A stretch of DNA of 9,485 bases from JAZLIT01 sp045617525 (lineage in GTDB: Bacteria; Bacillota; Bacilli; Bacillales_A; Planococcaceae). The notes under the pieces were generated by a model, which did not search any database, had not been told where the DNA came from, and saw only the letters and a list, made by a program, of their open reading frames with translations. A program made the translations under genes and the position numbers. Below are positions 6,439-9,485 of this stretch, one piece after another. Numbering within the stretch: the stretch's first letter is position 1; each line of letters opens with the position of its first letter. The stretch spans positions 1-9,485 of the forward strand of contig JAZLIT010000266.1 in assembly GCA_045617525.1 (NCBI GenBank). Reading direction: 5' to 3'.

Positions 6439-6474
6439 TACGCTCAGGCCGGAAGCTGAGCGTATTTTATTTTT
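6439..6474 (+). terminator. Rho-independent terminator of the nos operon
   Basis: TACGCTCAG (6439-6447) pairs perfectly with CTGAGCGTA (6456-6464) across an eight-base loop, followed by TTTTATTTTT. It lies about 60 bases after the tlpA stop. On the opposite strand the hairpin has no T-run after it, so it probably serves only the + strand operon; no separate terminator for the - strand operon was found in the 160-base gap. Confidence 0.88.
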
Positions 6475-6537
6475 GCACTTGATAACTACGGTTCAATGAA
6501 CACTTTCAAACGAATCATTAAAAGCATGAGGGAACTA

Positions 6538-8088
6538 TTATTTCCGCTTAATCCAATAATTAATATGTAAAAACTTTATGCCGAACAAGGTCATGTCATG
6601 TGTTGCATGCAAGTGATTATGTTCCTCCCAAATGCAGAAGTATTCATGTAGAGGGAGCTTGAGTGTATAGCGGCCAATTGCAAGGTAGGTACCTGCATCT
6701 CCAGATGAATCACTCGTTAAGTAAAGTTTACCATCGCGGCCCGTAAGTTCTAAAATGCCATGCATACTAGAATAGGGCAGTGGCAGGGCAATATTCATAT
6801 AACGTTGATTGTCATGAACATGTTGCGAGTATATCGCTTTAAAAACCGGCTTGTCGTTCATGTAACGTTGCCAAACACGTGGGTTATCACGTCCATCTAG
6901 CGTAGCATCGACTTTCGAAATATTACCACTCATAATGACAGTATCCGCTGAATAAGGCAAGTTCAGCTGTTCGATACGACGACTTATAAACTGATATACA
7001 TAGGCAATCGGCTTAAACCAATTTGCCCATTTTACAGACGCCTTCAACTCGTAATCCTGTGTTGATTCATAAAAGTGACAAATGCTTGGATTAACTGAAC
7101 TTTTATCGATATAAATGCTCATATCATCAACGAGTGCATGATGTGGTTCAGCTGTTGCAATTAGCTTTCCACGTATCTGACTTACCGGAAACGTAAATTG
7201 CGGTTGCTGCGTCGCAGGTATGTAGAGGCTCCATGCAATGACGATTGCTCCACCAAAGAGAATACAATTTAGCACGCCGTGGAAATCGAGCATATTCGGA
7301 ATACTGACCATCCCTGAACCAGTTAAATTACTATAGGCATATAGGAATGACCAAATAATTGTAAAGCACAGCGTTAAAAATGCGAGGCGAATAAATAGCC
7401 CTGCTACAAGGGGTAGTTTGGCCTTCATTGCATAAATACACTGGCTGAAAATAGCTACAACGTATAAAATTACCGAAATGATTTCGATAATGTGAGAAAA
7501 GGTAATACCAAGTGCAACGAGTATCGGACCGACCGCAATGACTGCACAGCAAAATGCATAGAATCTTGTCATACGAAGGCGCCCAAGTAAACCAACTGTT
7601 ATACAAAGTAAAAAAGCAGAGTAATGAAAATGAATCGCTGTTAACCATGTAATAATCGGACTAAAGCCAGTGTCAATTCCGACCACATGTGCGTAAAACC
7701 AAATACCACCTATTGCAATATAAATTAACCCTATATCAATCATTATTTCAGCTGTATTCACGAATCCACGACGTAAAAAGCGTTCTACACCACTCCACAT
7801 GATAGCAAGTGTGCTTACTATGTAAATTGACGCAGCAACAACAGCAAAGACGTCATTATCGACAAAAAACAGCGTGGTTACTGCGAGTTGACCAGCAAAA
7901 ATCATCAGTACTTGCCATTTATGAAGTGTCACAATTTGTTGTAATACAACGGGCACGTAAACAAGTTGGGCAATCGTTAAATAATAGTACATCGATGTTG
8001 GCTCGTGCGCAAAAACCAATACGAGCATACAGACCACTCCGATAATCGTTAATGGTCTAGCGAGTACTTGGCGTAAACTCTCCAGCAT
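6538..8088 (-). CDS. yndJ: YndJ-family membrane protein
   Basis: A 516-residue protein resembling Bacillus subtilis YndJ, whose function is unknown. Roughly the first 300 residues form about ten membrane segments, with a His-rich loop and helix (WLTAIHFHYSAF) in the middle and another His in MLDFHGVLNCILFGG before the last segments. The remaining 215 or so residues are a soluble domain with many beta-strand-like stretches (for example HGILELTGRDGKLYLTSD) ending NYWIKRK. The start at 8088 has AGGAAGG (8099-8105 on this strand) ten bases upstream and overlaps the 3' end of the DUF4166 gene by 32 bases, so the two are probably translated together. The repeated membrane His residues could bind a metal or cofactor, but that is only a guess. 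Confidence 0.8.
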   Translation of the reverse strand: MLESLRQVLARPLTIIGVVCMLVLVFAHEPTSMYYYLTIAQLVYVPVVLQQIVTLHKWQVLMIFAGQLAVTTLFFVDNDVFAVVAASIYIVSTLAIMWSGVERFLRRGFVNTAEIMIDIGLIYIAIGGIWFYAHVVGIDTGFSPIITWLTAIHFHYSAFLLCITVGLLGRLRMTRFYAFCCAVIAVGPILVALGITFSHIIEIISVILYVVAIFSQCIYAMKAKLPLVAGLFIRLAFLTLCFTIIWSFLYAYSNLTGSGMVSIPNMLDFHGVLNCILFGGAIVIAWSLYIPATQQPQFTFPVSQIRGKLIATAEPHHALVDDMSIYIDKSSVNPSICHFYESTQDYELKASVKWANWFKPIAYVYQFISRRIEQLNLPYSADTVIMSGNISKVDATLDGRDNPRVWQRYMNDKPVFKAIYSQHVHDNQRYMNIALPLPYSSMHGILELTGRDGKLYLTSDSSGDAGTYLAIGRYTLKLPLHEYFCIWEEHNHLHATHDMTLFGIKFLHINYWIKRK

Positions 8089-8665
8089 ACATCATCATCC
8101 TTCCTATGATGTCGTTAAAGATGGACACATGAATTGTGTACACTTCACGCACATCATCATAACCTTCTATTACGATCACGCGCCCGGTGAGCATGGAAGG
8201 TAAACCAAATTCCAGACCTCCTAAAACGACGCGTTGCTGTGTCGAACGAATCATTAAATAACCATCCTGTGTCACATCAAATGTTAAGTCCGAATAAAAA
8301 ATCGCGGGATCACCCAAATAGTCTTTTACTACTTTATTTCTCAAGTCGACGGTCATTGTGGCGTTGAATTTGCGTACGGCATTTGAAAAATAAAATGTTC
8401 TTTCCCAGTACACTTCAGCCTGCTGCTCGGTGTTTAATCGGGAAAGATTGGATATGGTAAATGGAATCATTTCACCGCTTTCAGGAAATAAAAACTGATT
8501 TTTCGTAAACAATTTATACATCGGTTTGAGCAAGGTAGGTCCAGAACGGATGATTTGCATTTTGCCAATGGCGAAAAACTCTTCATTTAATGGCAAACGG
8601 TAGCGCTCTTGAAGCATAGGATGTAAACGCTGGAAATCTTCGCCTAACAAACTATCGTAAATCAT
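8057..8665 (-). CDS. DUF4166 domain protein
   Basis: A 202-residue soluble protein of the DUF4166 family, function unknown. Visible features are an N-terminal segment MIYDSLLGEDFQRLHPMLQERY and then beta-rich sequence with YWERTFYF. The C-terminal half includes LEFGLPSMLTGRVIVIEGYD and ends MMYAGEFTPSTR. There is no signal peptide or membrane segment. I chose the start at 8665 rather than 8734 because GAGGA at 8673-8677 sits seven bases upstream and because the longer version would run back through the end of the preceding gene. DUF4166 proteins are about 200 residues, which fits. In other bacteria the domain is found next to or fused to NAD-dependent epimerase-like and DoxX-like proteins. 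It sits between the DoxX-like gene (4-base gap) and yndJ (32-base overlap). Confidence 0.8.
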   Translation of the reverse strand: MIYDSLLGEDFQRLHPMLQERYRLPLNEEFFAIGKMQIIRSGPTLLKPMYKLFTKNQFLFPESGEMIPFTISNLSRLNTEQQAEVYWERTFYFSNAVRKFNATMTVDLRNKVVKDYLGDPAIFYSDLTFDVTQDGYLMIRSTQQRVVLGGLEFGLPSMLTGRVIVIEGYDDVREVYTIHVSIFNDIIGRMMMYAGEFTPSTR

Positions 8666-8669
8666 CGTA

Positions 8670-9485
8670 TTATCCTCTTTTCCTTTTACATGATGAGGCT
8701 GTCGGTAGCTCAACTGTAAGTAATCGTGCGACAATGCACAGCACCCATAGTACGACGTTAAGTGTAATTACATTAAACGGATCTGTTGCGACATGCGGTG
8801 CAGCAAAGATAGCGCTTAGCGTTAAGAACGGGAATAAAATAATTTGCAACTTCCAAAGAATTCGATGTAGTTTCGGAATGAAAAACAATGCGGCAAAGAC
8901 GATTTCTAGAAGCCCGACCCAGAAAATGGCACCACTAGCTTGTTGCATGGTTAGTGGCGATAGGCGAGAGAGCATCTCAAGTTCTAATGGATGTTGTCCG
9001 ATTACTTTTGGTACAAGACCTTGGTACAACCAGGTGAAAGCAAATAATACTGTTATAAAATAATAGCTAAAAAAACGGCGATACTGCGTTTTCGGGGACT
9101 CTCCAGTCTTTAACCATCTAGCTAGTACGTCAAAACTCAGTGCTGTAGCCCAGCCCATAATTGGACGGAAAATCTTGTCGAACAATTTACCGAGCCTACC
9201 GAAACGTACATCATAGTCGTATTGTGTTAAAAAGGTAAGGGTGTCACCGTTCGGTATGTACTGCCAATAGCCACGACCTTCTTTAATAGGCGAAATAAGC
9301 TGTGATGTACTGAAATGCAAAGAAGATGTTTTAATTCCATTTGTCTTTTCATGCGTTCCTTTACTTTCACCTGAGCCAGCGACAATAAGGCCAGGTGCGA
9401 CCTTTGTTGTGTAGGTAAAGGTTTGAGGGTCGTCTTCATGCTGTTTTTCGTTGTACGTAATACTTGTAAAACGTAAATCCCATTG
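8670..9485 (-). CDS. SRPBCC + DoxX-like membrane protein (5' end outside window)
   Basis: The frame is open from the right edge of the window (first codon 9483-9485) to the stop at 8670, giving 271 residues; the apparent start at 9320 is an in-frame TTG inside the gene. The visible N-terminal part (1 to about 127) looks like the end of an SRPBCC lipid- or ligand-binding fold, with strands such as LTFLTQYDYDVRF and a long closing helix (IMGWATALSFDVLARWL). It is followed by a four-helix membrane part at about 139-159, 183-203, 207-229 and 237-257, typical of DoxX-like proteins. The function is unknown. It is the first visible gene of the - strand operon, four bases before the DUF4166 gene, and further genes or the promoter lie beyond the window. 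Confidence 0.72.
   Translation of the reverse strand, partial: QWDLRFTSITYNEKQHEDDPQTFTYTTKVAPGLIVAGSGESKGTHEKTNGIKTSSLHFSTSQLISPIKEGRGYWQYIPNGDTLTFLTQYDYDVRFGRLGKLFDKIFRPIMGWATALSFDVLARWLKTGESPKTQYRRFFSYYFITVLFAFTWLYQGLVPKVIGQHPLELEMLSRLSPLTMQQASGAIFWVGLLEIVFAALFFIPKLHRILWKLQIILFPFLTLSAIFAAPHVATDPFNVITLNVVLWVLCIVARLLTVELPTASSCKRKRG
8673..8677 (-). promoter_or_regulatory. Ribosome binding site that sets the DUF4166 start
   Basis: GAGGA on the - strand, seven bases before the ATG at 8665. The longer reading from 8734 has no comparable site and overlaps the DoxX-like gene by 65 bases, so the shorter start is preferred. Confidence 0.7.

Noticed and set aside
8734..9063. 109-residue ORF on the + strand
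   Set aside because: It is antisense to the DoxX-like gene, whose frame shows clear membrane helices.

Overview
The window looks like the chromosome of a low-GC Gram-positive bacterium of the Bacillaceae/Caryophanaceae type (Lysinibacillus-, Solibacillus- or Ureibacillus-like). The support is AT-rich codon use, strong GGAG-type ribosome binding sites, lipoproteins with Gram-positive-style lipoboxes, and a YndJ/DUF4166 gene pair known from Bacillus relatives. The genus is an inference.

Region 1 (2-1487, + strand): the 3' part of a TPR-rich cytoplasmic receptor of the RRNPP type (Rap/NprR/PlcR/AimR-like), cut by the left edge. Sixteen bases later comes a gene for a 78-residue exported propeptide, closed by a strong terminator. 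The propeptide carries three copies of the octapeptide YPVHPPIL, separated by conserved acidic linkers. This looks like a receptor plus pheromone quorum-sensing cassette in which one precursor holds three copies of the signal. It is the most unusual part of the window.

Region 2 (1488-1898): no intact gene that I recognise. One + frame holds what looks like a decayed coding sequence (a membrane segment, two stops, then a 58-codon open stretch).

Region 3 (1899-6474, + strand): a compact operon, nosL1-nosD-nosL2-nosY-nosF-tlpA, in which every junction overlaps (TAATG or ATGA), ending at a strong terminator. These are the copper-delivery and maturation functions for nitrous oxide reductase: two NosL copper lipoproteins, a membrane-tethered NosD beta-helix protein, the NosFY ABC transporter, and a ResA/TlpA-type thiol reductase. 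No nosZ is in the window. The two NosL proteins share CYMCNM instead of the usual CxxCGM, and the first has a His-rich tail.

Region 4 (6538-9485, - strand, convergent with region 3): a three-gene operon read from right to left. It encodes a partial SRPBCC + DoxX-like membrane protein (cut by the right edge), a DUF4166 protein and a YndJ-family membrane protein. Its function is unknown.
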